Below, piece after piece: positions 18,906-26,552 of a stretch of DNA of 64,000 nt (position 1 is the first letter of the stretch; the number at the start of each line of letters is the position of its first letter). Under the pieces are notes generated by a model. The model did not search any database. It had not been told where the DNA came from and saw only the letters and a program-made list of their open reading frames with translations. Position numbers and translations under genes: made by a program. Location: assembly GCF_003013405.1 (NCBI RefSeq), contig NZ_PXZL01000026.1, positions 1 through 64,000 of the forward strand, written 5' to 3'. The stretch comes from Brevibacillus formosus (GTDB taxonomy: Bacteria > Bacillota > Bacilli > Brevibacillales > Brevibacillaceae).

Positions 18906-19847
18906 GTGGATTTTCATCGTCGAGTACTGCCGGAATTAAGGCAAACATTAGCACAATTCCCTGGTTTTCAACTCGAAGAAAATATAGAGTCGAGCAGGGC
19001 CATGCTGAAAAATCCGCCTATTGTGAAGTCAGAGGACGTACGTACTACAAGTCGAATGATTCCGGGCGCAGCAGGAGAGATGCTAGCGAAAATATACGAG
19101 CCCGTCCAGCGAACTGGCAGTAAGCTTCCAGCCATGCTGTGGATTCACGGAGGAGGCTATGTGCTGGGGCACCCCGATATGGATGATGCTTTATGCGAAC
19201 GCTTTGTACAAGCGGCTAATTGTGTCGTCGTATCGGTCGATTATCGTCTGGCTCCCGAGCACCCTTATCCAGCTGCCATCCATGACTGTTACGCAGGTTT
19301 AACGTGGATGACAGACGAAGCTGAGTCACTCGGCATTGATTTGGATCGGGTTGCGATTGCTGGTGCAAGCGGGGGAGGGGGGCTGACCGCAGCCCTTGCT
19401 TTAATGGCTCGCGACAAGGGCGGACCGGCGCTTATCTTCCAGATGCCGTTGTATCCAATGATCGATAACCGTAATCGTACAGCGTCGAGCTATGAAATCG
19501 AGGCTGAAAATGCAACATGGAACCGGACAAACAATTTGGCTGCGTGGAGCATGTACCTGGGCGAAGGTGCCGACGACAGTCAGGTATCCGCATATGCGGT
19601 GCCTTCGCGAGCGGAAAATTTGGCGGGGCTGCCGCCGACCTATACGTGCGTAGGACAGATTGATCTGTTCCGAGATGAGACGATCGATTATGTGACGCGC
19701 CTTGCACAAGCGGGCATAGACGTAGAATTTCATCTGTATCCCGGATGCTACCACTGCTTTGAAGTGTTTGTCCCTGAAGCGGAAGTGAGCCAGCGCGCCA
19801 GCCAAAGCTATATAGATGCGATGGCGAGAGCGCTTAATCCTAAATAA
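18906..19847 (+). CDS. Alpha/beta-hydrolase esterase (HSL family)
   Basis: About 313 residues. Oxyanion motif HGGGYVLGHPDMDD and nucleophile elbow GASGGGG (Ser replacing the usual GDSAGG pattern but keeping G-x-S-x-G) define the hormone-sensitive-lipase family; the acid is in DLFRDE and the His in YPGCYHCFE. No signal peptide, so cytosolic. GTG at 18906 has GGAGGG six bases upstream; the upstream TTG overlaps the preceding gene. Third gene of the TetR-controlled operon, probably hydrolysing an ester or lactone made by the monooxygenase (inference). Confidence 0.87.
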   Translation: MDFHRRVLPELRQTLAQFPGFQLEENIESSRAMLKNPPIVKSEDVRTTSRMIPGAAGEMLAKIYEPVQRTGSKLPAMLWIHGGGYVLGHPDMDDALCERFVQAANCVVVSVDYRLAPEHPYPAAIHDCYAGLTWMTDEAESLGIDLDRVAIAGASGGGGLTAALALMARDKGGPALIFQMPLYPMIDNRNRTASSYEIEAENATWNRTNNLAAWSMYLGEGADDSQVSAYAVPSRAENLAGLPPTYTCVGQIDLFRDETIDYVTRLAQAGIDVEFHLYPGCYHCFEVFVPEAEVSQRASQSYIDAMARALNPK

Positions 19848-19858
19848 TCGATGAGACA

Positions 19859-19907
19859 AAAAGCACAACAACCGAACGAGGGAGAACTCGGCGTTTGTTG
19901 TGCTTTT
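19859..19907. terminator. Bidirectional terminator
   Basis: AAAAGCACAACAA (19859-19871) pairs with TTGTTGTGCTTTT (19895-19907), with inner CCGA/TCGG; serves the esterase operon and the convergent gene at 19954. Confidence 0.85.
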
Positions 19908-19953
19908 GTAAGTTTCTGTAAGCGCAGTGGTACAGGAATTTTCGGTCATCTTC

Positions 19954-20298
19954 TCATTGAATTGTTCCCTGTTTTTCCTCCATCACATCATTGATTAATA
20001 TGACGCCATGCGAAAGGGTCGTTCCGCCGCCGAATGCTCCGGCTACCGCCACTGTTTCAGCAATTTCTTTTTGGGAAACTCCGTCGTTGAGAGCTGCTTC
20101 CAAATGATAGACAATGCAATGCTCATTTCCGGAGTAAAGGGAGATAGCCAGTGCCTGCAAATGTTTATGCTTGGATGACAATTCACCGGACGAAAAGCAT
20201 TGACTGGTGAATTCATTATATGCTCGCAAGGCCTCTGGCATCAGCTGCCCAAAAGCTTGCAGTCCTTCTCGATACTGTTCGGCCAAATAGTGCTCCAT
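19954..20298 (-). CDS. Carboxymuconolactone decarboxylase/AhpD-like protein
   Basis: 114 residues from ATG at 20298, which has AGGAGG upstream. The CMD helical core is evident: ALRAYNEFTSQCF, KHKHLQALAISLYSGNEHCIVYHLEAALNDGVSQKEIAETVAVAGAFGGGTTLSH. Only one Cys of the AhpD CxxC pair is present (EHCIVYH), so a disulfide reductase role is doubtful; small one-Cys CMD proteins often act in peroxide or electrophile defence. Monocistronic, convergent with the esterase operon. Confidence 0.82.
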   Translation of the reverse strand: MEHYLAEQYREGLQAFGQLMPEALRAYNEFTSQCFSSGELSSKHKHLQALAISLYSGNEHCIVYHLEAALNDGVSQKEIAETVAVAGAFGGGTTLSHGVILINDVMEEKQGTIQ

Positions 20299-20684
20299 GG
20301 TTCCATTTCCTCCTATTTTAAAATCGCTGATAGTATTTCTTTGCTGGGAAATTTTCATACAGCTTATCCTTTATGGAGGTAGGATCACATCTGTAATCAA
20401 TTGACTTTTCATGTAGTTTTTCTTCTTCTTGAATACAAAAATATTTAGTTATCAAGTATTTTCCTTGTAAATATAATTGTGGATATTATTAAAACATATT
20501 AAAATATATGAAGTGATCTTCGAATATAGCGTAAGGCGGAGAGGGGAATAATCTTACTAACCAGTAGGAATGCTTGATAAGAAGTAAAGAGAGATGTAAG
20601 AGGCAGTTTTTCAATCAATAAAACGAGAATGACTAGAAGCTATCCGAAAATACCGCCAACAGCAGAGAGGAAGAGGAAGCTTAC
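20299..20684. other. Intergenic region, AT-rich, no gene
   Basis: Divergent upstream region of the CMD gene and the permease gene. Rich in A/T between 20400 and 20520 with several TATTAAA-like strings. I find no ORF, riboswitch or clean promoter pair that I can support. Confidence 0.5.
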
Positions 20685-22064
20685 GTGGAAAACAAAGAAC
20701 TGAAGAGAGGCCTGGAAGCGCGTCATATTCAGATGATTGCTTTGGGCGGTACGATTGGTGTTGGGCTATTTATGGGGTCAGCCAGCACGATCAAATGGAC
20801 AGGCCCATCCGTCATGTTAGCTTATGCAATTGTAGGAATTTTTATTTTTTTCATCATGCGTGCAATGGGTGAAATGTTGTATATGGAACCGAGTACGGGT
20901 TCATTTGCGACCTTTGGGCATAAGTATATCCATCCGTTAGCAGGTTATATGACGGCTTGGAGTAACTGGTTCCAGTGGGTCATTGTCGGGATGGCAGAGA
21001 TCATCGCCGTCGGGCAGTATATGCAGTATTGGTTCCCGGATTTACCGCCTTGGATTCCAGGCATTATTGCAATGGTGATTCTCGGTGCAGCAAACTTGGT
21101 CTCGGTAAAATCATTTGGTGAATTTGAGTTTTGGTTTGCCATGATCAAGATTGTAACGATCGTTTTGATGATTATTGCAGGGTTTGGATTGATTTTCTTT
21201 GGTATCGGAAATGGTGGAAACGCAATCGGGTTATCGAATCTGTGGGAGAATGGCGGATTCTTTACAGGCGGTTGGACAGGCTTTTTCTTTGCTCTTTCCT
21301 TGGTGATCGGGGCATATCAAGGTGTCGAGCTCATCGGGATTACAGCAGGGGAAGCAAAAGACCCGAAAAAAACATTAACGAGTGCGATCCAAAGTATCAT
21401 CTGGCGTATTTTGATTTTCTATATCGGTGCGATTTTTGTTATTGTAACCGTTTACCCTTGGGATCAATTGCAGGCAATCGGCAGTCCGTTCGTTGCTACT
21501 TTTGCGAAAATCGGTATTACCGCTGCTGCAGGTATCATTAACTTTGTCGTGATCACTGCTGCCATGTCTGGCTGTAATAGCGGGATTTATAGTGCAGGAC
21601 GTATGCTGTATACCTTAGGTGTAAATGGCCAAGCCCCGAAAGTATTTACAAAGCTGTCTTCGAATGGTGTACCGCTGCTCGGTACGATTGGTGTTCTGAT
21701 CGGTCTGGGTATTGGGGTTATCTTAAGCTATATCGCCCCAGAAAATCTTTTCGTATATGTGTACAGTGCGAGTGTGCTGCCTGGTATGGTTCCGTGGTTT
21801 GTCATCTTGATCAGTCAAATCAGATTCCGAAAAGCAAAGGGTGCTGAAATGGACAACCATCCATTCAAAATGCCTTTTGCCCCAGTGTCCAACTATTTGA
21901 CCATTGCTTTTCTCATCATGGTACTCATCGGTATGTGGATCAATGATGATACACGCGTCTCCCTGATTGCCGGGATTGTCTTCTTGGCGATTGTGGTCAT
22001 CAGTTTCTTTACACTCGGAATAAACAAGGCAGTACCACTGGACGAGCAATCAAACAAGAAATAA
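20685..22064 (+). CDS. Amino acid permease (APC family, AAT type)
   Basis: 459 residues, twelve spans. The N terminus [29 protein letters not shown] is the amino-acid transporter signature; EGVGLF-type helix 1 and the [18 protein letters not shown] segment after helix 6 place it with YtnA/AapA-like proton-coupled permeases for neutral amino acids (Ala, Ser, Gly or Pro). GTG start with AGAGGAAG upstream. Monocistronic, followed by a strong terminator. Substrate not certain. Confidence 0.9.
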   Translation: MENKELKRGLEARHIQMIALGGTIGVGLFMGSASTIKWTGPSVMLAYAIVGIFIFFIMRAMGEMLYMEPSTGSFATFGHKYIHPLAGYMTAWSNWFQWVIVGMAEIIAVGQYMQYWFPDLPPWIPGIIAMVILGAANLVSVKSFGEFEFWFAMIKIVTIVLMIIAGFGLIFFGIGNGGNAIGLSNLWENGGFFTGGWTGFFFALSLVIGAYQGVELIGITAGEAKDPKKTLTSAIQSIIWRILIFYIGAIFVIVTVYPWDQLQAIGSPFVATFAKIGITAAAGIINFVVITAAMSGCNSGIYSAGRMLYTLGVNGQAPKVFTKLSSNGVPLLGTIGVLIGLGIGVILSYIAPENLFVYVYSASVLPGMVPWFVILISQIRFRKAKGAEMDNHPFKMPFAPVSNYLTIAFLIMVLIGMWINDDTRVSLIAGIVFLAIVVISFFTLGINKAVPLDEQSNKK

Positions 22065-22066
22065 TG

Positions 22067-22098
22067 AAAAGGGGCCAACTTTTGTTGGTCCTTTTTTT
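22067..22098 (+). terminator. Terminator after amino acid permease
   Basis: AAAAGGGGCCAAC/GTTGGTCCTTTT stem with a four-base loop, followed by T residues. Confidence 0.85.
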
Positions 22099-22252
22099 GT
22101 TCATCAAATCGCCTTTGTACGGCATACCTACTTCGTTTATCATTAGGATGACTGGACTGGTTAACCGCTTGGGGCCGCCAATGTCCGGGCTCGTCAATGG
22201 GTAGACTAAAGCGGGATACTCATTCATGATCTGAGAAAAAAGGAGCATAAGA

Positions 22253-22777
22253 ATGAAACAACGCAACTATACACCGATTATCGTTATTCTCACCATAGCG
22301 ATTAACACGCTTGTCGCCATCTTGTACTTCATGCCGAAAAACAATGATTTCAGCCATCTCGACCTGACGTTTCTGCCGTTTTTTAATGCGGTCATGAACA
22401 GTTTTACCTTTATATTTTTGATTGCCGCGCTTGTTTCCATTGTAAAGTTTAAAAACGTGAAGATGCATCGAGGATATATTTTTGCAGCCTTTTCCACAAC
22501 AGCTCTCTTCTTGGTTTCGTATGTGATCTACCATGGAATGGCACCTAGCACTTCCTACGGGGGAGAGGGAATTCTGCGTCCGATTTATTACTTCATCTTG
22601 ATTACACATATTCTGTTGTCGGCGATTATCGTTCCATTTGCGCTGGTTACGACTGCACGTGGACTCAACATGAAAGTGGAAAAACATAAAAAAATCGCCC
22701 GCTGGACGATGCCGATGTGGCTGTATGTCAGTGCGACGGGCGTCATTGTTTACATCATGATTTCTCCATACTATTAA
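22253..22777 (+). CDS. DUF420 family membrane protein (YozB-like)
   Basis: 174 residues with four to five spans. FNAVMNSFTFIFLIAALVSIVKFKNVKMHRGYIFAAFSTTALFLVSYVIYHG and the final KHKKIARWTMPMWLYVSATGVIVYIMI are diagnostic of DUF420, a family often near cytochrome c oxidase genes; conserved His residues may bind heme or metal. No oxidase genes are here. AAAAGGAG ribosome site; own terminator. Function not established. Confidence 0.85.
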   Translation: MKQRNYTPIIVILTIAINTLVAILYFMPKNNDFSHLDLTFLPFFNAVMNSFTFIFLIAALVSIVKFKNVKMHRGYIFAAFSTTALFLVSYVIYHGMAPSTSYGGEGILRPIYYFILITHILLSAIIVPFALVTTARGLNMKVEKHKKIARWTMPMWLYVSATGVIVYIMISPYY

Positions 22778-22781
22778 TCAG

Positions 22782-22821
22782 AAAAAGAGCATTAGCTGCT
22801 AAAAGCTAACGCTCTTTTTTT
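22782..22821 (+). terminator. Terminator after DUF420 gene
   Basis: AAAAGAGC.TTAGCT / AGCTAACGCTCTTTT stem with a T tail; could also serve the convergent gene at 22842. Confidence 0.85.
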
Positions 22822-22841
22822 ATCGAAGAAGCCTAATTATA

Positions 22842-23159
22842 TTACCAATCCCATCGGCTTTGTTTGATTCCGAGATTTACGGCGAGTACAGAAGCTATCG
22901 GTTGCTTGATGGGGGTAAGTGAATTTGCTGTGCAGCTGGATTCCGGCTGATAATTCAATTCCTGCGCTTTTTGAATATCGGCTTCGGCTAGATTGTTCGT
23001 TTTGTTTGCTTGCTCATAACAGGGCGGTGAAATATACGTCTTGTTTGTATGCTCCAATATGACTCGTGTATCAGGTGAGGGGCCTGCCTCAACAGGAATG
23101 GAAAGCACGCCTGCTACTACGACTACAGCACCAATGCCAATAAGAAGTCCTCGCTTCAT
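22842..23159 (-). CDS. Small secreted or membrane-anchored protein, unknown
   Basis: 105 residues from ATG at 23159 (GGAG eight bases upstream; the GTG at 23168 has none). N-terminal MKRGLLIGIGAVVVVAGVLSIPVEA is a signal peptide or anchor. The mature part has two cysteines (PPCYEQANKT, PESSCTANS) that could form a disulfide. I do not recognise the family. Convergent with the DUF420 gene. Confidence 0.6.
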   Translation of the reverse strand: MKRGLLIGIGAVVVVAGVLSIPVEAGPSPDTRVILEHTNKTYISPPCYEQANKTNNLAEADIQKAQELNYQPESSCTANSLTPIKQPIASVLAVNLGIKQSRWDW

Positions 23160-23260
23160 CCTATTCACTCCATCTATTTAGTAAAGGATTGTCCAAATGA
23201 GCCGATTTATTGTAACACCTTATTTCCAAGTCAGTAATGGCTCAATGTAGCTATTTACAT

Positions 23261-23294
23261 AAAAAACCACCGCCTCCAATTTGGGACGGTGGTT
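23261..23294 (-). terminator. Terminator after macrolide phosphotransferase gene
   Basis: AACCACCG (23265-23272) and CGGTGGTT (23287-23294); the minus strand runs into TTTTTT at 23266-23261. Confidence 0.8.
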
Positions 23295-23301
23295 GGTTTA
23301 T

Positions 23302-24228
23302 CTATGAATTGATCTCTATGCCGTTTTCGTCTACACCGAGAGCTTGTCGTGCCATAATCTTGAATTCTTCCAGCCCTGATTTCAGCGCAAAGGTAGCAAG
23401 AGTGACAGGATACGCAGCCGTCATTTCGACGATATGCTCATGCATGCGGGGCCAAACACGGCCTCCTGCTTTCTCATACCGTTGGATGAAATCGGCCAAG
23501 CCAGTATCACCGAACAACAGGTAAACGACCGTGAAATCAACAGCAGGGTCAGCGACTTCTGCCTCCGTCCAATCGAGGAGCCCCGTTACCTTGCCGTTTT
23601 CAGCAACCAGGATATGTCCTGGATGGAGATCACCATGCACAAGAGCAGAGTGAGCAGGCCAGAATGTGTCATCCGCAAGCCATTTTTGCCATCGATCCCA
23701 TAGCGCCCCAGAAACGCCAAAGATGTGTTTGACTTCATTCATCTTTTCTCGAAGGGTTGCTCGTGCTTCGCTAGGCTGCTTGACGCGGATACCAGCATCT
23801 CGAGCAAGATCATGATGAATAGCGTGTAATTCCACCAATGCTTCCGCCCACGTTTGGATGCATTGTTCAGGTAGAGATTCAGGATTCAGATACCACTCAT
23901 AATTTTTTGTTTCCATATTGATCGTCGCCATCGGTGTGCCATCTAGGATCGGATAAGCGATGAATTCAGAGGTGTAAACCTGCCAATCCGGTACTTCGAC
24001 ACGTAGATGTTTTGCCACGAGATCTAACACCTTTTTCTCATAACGAGCAGTTTCGACGACATCGTCCCGGCGCGGTTGGCGTAATACCCAGGGAACACCG
24101 TCTATCGTACTTGCAAAAATCGCAAGGAAATCTAAGCCGGATTCATTCACTTTCACGGTAGTTGGGTCTACAAGGATTCCGTTATTTTTGGCGATTGCAA
24201 GCATTTGCTCTACATTGTTTTTTGACAT
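23302..24228 (-). CDS. mph: Macrolide 2'-phosphotransferase (Mph family)
   Basis: 308 residues, aminoglycoside/macrolide kinase fold. N-lobe WVLRQPRRDDVVETARYEKKVLDLV (ATP-binding Arg/Glu pair), catalytic loop HGDLHPGHILV (Asp base; the usual Asn is His as in Mph enzymes) and metal loop LLDWTEAEVADPAVDF. FIAYPILDGTPMATIN and the Trp-rich segment are Mph hallmarks. It would inactivate 14- and 15-membered macrolides by GTP-dependent phosphorylation of the 2'-OH of desosamine. GAGGTG ribosome site eight bases upstream. The 150-bp leader encodes a 14-codon peptide ending MRLR, indicating macrolide-induced expression. Chromosomal context suggests an intrinsic gene, not a recent acquisition. Confidence 0.92.
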   Translation of the reverse strand: MSKNNVEQMLAIAKNNGILVDPTTVKVNESGLDFLAIFASTIDGVPWVLRQPRRDDVVETARYEKKVLDLVAKHLRVEVPDWQVYTSEFIAYPILDGTPMATINMETKNYEWYLNPESLPEQCIQTWAEALVELHAIHHDLARDAGIRVKQPSEARATLREKMNEVKHIFGVSGALWDRWQKWLADDTFWPAHSALVHGDLHPGHILVAENGKVTGLLDWTEAEVADPAVDFTVVYLLFGDTGLADFIQRYEKAGGRVWPRMHEHIVEMTAAYPVTLATFALKSGLEEFKIMARQALGVDENGIEINS

Positions 24229-24234
24229 AACAAA

Positions 24235-24334
24235 AACACCTCATTCATGGATAGTTAAAATCAATTCAAACACAAATAAACCCATACCATTCCGTTTTTG
24301 AAAATGGCTGAGCCTACATGGGGTGTTGGCGATT
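24235..24334 (-). promoter_or_regulatory. Putative translational attenuator of mph
   Basis: On the mRNA, CATTCATG inside the leader ORF (24354-24347) is complementary over 8 nt to CATGAATG just before the mph ribosome site (24249-24242), and AACACCCCAT after the leader stop (24327-24318) pairs 9 of 10 with ATGAGGTGTT, which contains the ribosome site itself. Both would hide GAGGTG. A ribosome stalled in the leader would cover the first element. No T-tract is present, so translational rather than transcriptional control is more likely. Confidence 0.55.
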
Positions 24335-24379
24335 TTAACGAAGTCTCATGAATGCGATGCCCATTGCAATGTCCATCAT
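24335..24379 (-). CDS. Leader peptide ending in MRLR, macrolide-stall type
   Basis: Fourteen codons, MMDIAMGIAFMRLR, then TAA, 106 bases before mph. AGGAGG lies 5 bases before the first ATG and 8 before the second, so the peptide may begin at either. The C-terminal MRLR is the arrest motif of ErmDL and of the wider R/K-x-R/K class, at which erythromycin-bound ribosomes stall. Motif and ribosome site are read directly; stalling here is inferred from that family. Confidence 0.75.
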   Translation of the reverse strand: MMDIAMGIAFMRLR

Positions 24380-24451
24380 CGTAACCTCCTATAATTGAAA
24401 ACAAAGATAGTGTACCATGGAATCTAACGAATAGCGACAAGGAGATTAGCG

Positions 24452-25216
24452 ATGATGAAATTGGTTTCTTGGAATGTAAATGGACTTCGCGCATGTGTAA
24501 ACAAAGGTTTCTATGAGTACTTCAATAAAGTGAACGCCGATATATTTTGCTTGCAGGAAACGAAGCTGCAAGAAGGTCAAATCGAGATGGAGATCGGCGA
24601 GGAGTACCATCAATATTGGAACTACGCAGAGAAAAAGGGTTACTCCGGAACGGCTGTTTTTACAAAAATGGAACCACTATCTGTACGTTATGGCTTGGAA
24701 GAAGACCATGAGCCTGAGGGACGAGTCATTACGCTGGAGTTCCAGGATTTTTACCTGGTCACCGTATATACCCCGAATGCGAAGCGTGATCTATCAAGAT
24801 TGGATTATCGGCTGGAATGGGAGGATCGGTTTCGGAACTACTTATTGCAGCTAGATGCGAAGAAACCCGTGGTGGTTTGTGGGGACCTGAATGTCGCCCA
24901 TCAAGAGATTGATTTGAAAAATGCGAAGTCCAATCGCGGTAATTCTGGCTTTACTCCTGAAGAGCGTGGGAAGATGACGAGTTTGCTGGCAGCGGGGTTT
25001 GTGGATACCTATCGATATTTTTATCCGGATCAGACAGATGCATATACGTGGTGGTCTTTCATGCCGAAAGTGAGAGAGCGGAATATCGGGTGGCGCATTG
25101 ATTATTTCCTCGCGTCTGAGAGATTGGCTCCATCGCTGCTCGGGGCGGGAATTGACTCACAGGTAATGGGAAGCGATCATTGTCCGGTTGTGTTGGAGCT
25201 CGGGACCATCGAGTGA
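24452..25216 (+). CDS. exoA: Exodeoxyribonuclease III / AP endonuclease
   Basis: About 254 residues (a second ATG follows directly). Endonuclease/exonuclease/phosphatase fold: KLVSWNVNGLRAC, metal ligand Glu in CLQETKLQ, GYSGTAVFTK, catalytic GDLNVAH and the closing WRIDYFLAS...GSDHCPV. It incises at abasic sites and trims 3' ends. Full family length. Divergent from the mph leader; terminator after it. Another base-excision repair gene group lies at 33-36 kb. Confidence 0.95.
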   Translation: MMKLVSWNVNGLRACVNKGFYEYFNKVNADIFCLQETKLQEGQIEMEIGEEYHQYWNYAEKKGYSGTAVFTKMEPLSVRYGLEEDHEPEGRVITLEFQDFYLVTVYTPNAKRDLSRLDYRLEWEDRFRNYLLQLDAKKPVVVCGDLNVAHQEIDLKNAKSNRGNSGFTPEERGKMTSLLAAGFVDTYRYFYPDQTDAYTWWSFMPKVRERNIGWRIDYFLASERLAPSLLGAGIDSQVMGSDHCPVVLELGTIE

Positions 25217-25233
25217 GTATGCTATGCCGGTAG

Positions 25234-25268
25234 AAACGGGGCCGAATAATGTGGTCCCGTTTCTTTTA
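25234..25268 (+). terminator. Terminator after exoA
   Basis: AAACGGGGCC/GGTCCCGTTT stem, loop GAATAATGT, followed by CTTTT. Confidence 0.75.
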
Positions 25269-25278
25269 GTAAGCAAGA

Positions 25279-25830
25279 TTATATATAAACAATGTTGTAC
25301 GTAGGCCTCGTTACGCCGTTCGCGTACTGTTTCATGTCCACTAACTCGAGTTTGAGACGTGGCTTCGCACTTCCGAATAGAGGGACACCTTCCCCGACCA
25401 TCACCGGATTCACTTTCAGCACTAATTGATCAATCAGTTGATGTGCTAGTAACGCTCCTGCCAATTCACCGCCCCCACATAGCCACAGCTTGCCGTTTTC
25501 TTGCTGTTTGAGATTCTTGATAAATTCGATGGCATCGCCCTTGACCAACTCGACTTCTGCATTGGACTCAAACTGCATGGAATTTGAGAAAATATAATGC
25601 TTGATTCCCTTATAACCTGGTTCGCCGGGCTTGGCACCGAATTTAAACCCAAACTCGTACGTTTTGGCGCCCATCAGCACAGCGGCATATCCCTGAATTT
25701 CAGATAAAAAATCCGGTACATGTTCTCCCTCAAATAAAAAGAGAGTGCTGTCGATATTTCCGTCCATCATGGCTTGATCGGCAATGAAATTGTCTAGCGA
25801 AACGGCAACGTGATACGTTAAGGTAGCCAT
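25279..25830 (-). CDS. Dihydrofolate-reductase-like protein (RibD C-terminal domain)
   Basis: 183 residues from ATG at 25830, which has AAGGAGGG eight bases upstream. RibD_C/YyaP-type fold: LTYHVAVSLDNFIA at the start, AVLMGAKTYEFG, KHYIFSN, WLCGGGELAGALL and LKVNPVMVGEGVPLF. Such proteins bind NADPH and reduce unknown substrates; most are not true DHFR or RibD. Divergent from the MarR gene at 25964. Confidence 0.85.
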   Translation of the reverse strand: MATLTYHVAVSLDNFIADQAMMDGNIDSTLFLFEGEHVPDFLSEIQGYAAVLMGAKTYEFGFKFGAKPGEPGYKGIKHYIFSNSMQFESNAEVELVKGDAIEFIKNLKQQENGKLWLCGGGELAGALLAHQLIDQLVLKVNPVMVGEGVPLFGSAKPRLKLELVDMKQYANGVTRPTYNIVYI

Positions 25831-25932
25831 ACAGAGATCCCTCCTTTTTCGTACATCCATTTTATGTTAAACAAGCTGGGATTTGAACACACTAGAATTG
25901 ACATAGTCGTAGATTATCGTTTATTTTAATAG

Positions 25933-25946
25933 TTAAGTTAGCTTAA
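25933..25946. promoter_or_regulatory. Inverted repeat before MarR gene
   Basis: TTAAG (25933-25937) and CTTAA (25942-25946) around TTAG, 18 bp before the MarR start. A TTAAG-N12-TTAAG repeat also precedes the next gene near 26494. Possible operator; short and AT-rich, so weak. Confidence 0.3.
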
Positions 25947-25963
25947 TTATTGGTGGTGGTTAA

Positions 25964-26422
25964 ATGAATGAAGAGCTCGTCGCTTTTGTCCGGGAGCTAA
26001 ACGAAATCGAGTATGCTTGTCAGGTAATGCTGACGCAAGAATACGCGGATGTGCTGGATGAGACGATTACGAATAACCAGATCATTATGATTAACTTGTT
26101 GCATGATCGCGGTCGACTGCTCACTGGTGAATTGGCAAAGCAAATGGACATCACGGCAAGTGCAGTCAGCCAAATGTTGAACAAGATGGAAAAGCGCCAG
26201 TTAGTCAAACGTTCGATTAACCCCGGGAATCGCCGGGAAATTTTTGTTGAGCTGGATACTGCCGGAGTGAACTATATCGAAACAAGCCGCAAGATTGAAT
26301 TGTCGATCATTGAGCGCTTCTATTCCAAGCTTCCTTACGAAGATTTGGTAGCGCTAAAGGAAATAATGTTGAGATTTCGGAGAATTATTGAGGAAGAGCA
26401 GACGCGGAAGACAGTTGAATAA
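25964..26422 (+). CDS. MarR family transcriptional regulator
   Basis: 152 residues. Winged helix: LLTGELAKQMDITASAVSQMLNKMEKRQLVKRSINPGNRREIFVELDTAG. It precedes a membrane-anchored hydrolase by about 130 bp in the same direction and is divergent from the RibD-like gene; either could be its target. No cysteine suitable for redox sensing except Cys near 18, so ligand type is open. Confidence 0.87.
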   Translation: MNEELVAFVRELNEIEYACQVMLTQEYADVLDETITNNQIIMINLLHDRGRLLTGELAKQMDITASAVSQMLNKMEKRQLVKRSINPGNRREIFVELDTAGVNYIETSRKIELSIIERFYSKLPYEDLVALKEIMLRFRRIIEEEQTRKTVE

Positions 26423-26552
26423 TTACGAAACAAGGGTAAGCGGCTGGGGCACCAGGAGACGGGCGAATGTCCTGGCTAACCTGCGTCTAATATTTAAGTT
26501 TAATTAAATGTTAAGATAGATTAATAATTTGTGTGAAGGAGGCAGATTCAAT

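Noticed and set aside
24261-24494. 77-codon minus ORF across the mph leader
   Set aside because: Reads over the leader in another frame and into exoA; the 14-codon MRLR leader has the SD.
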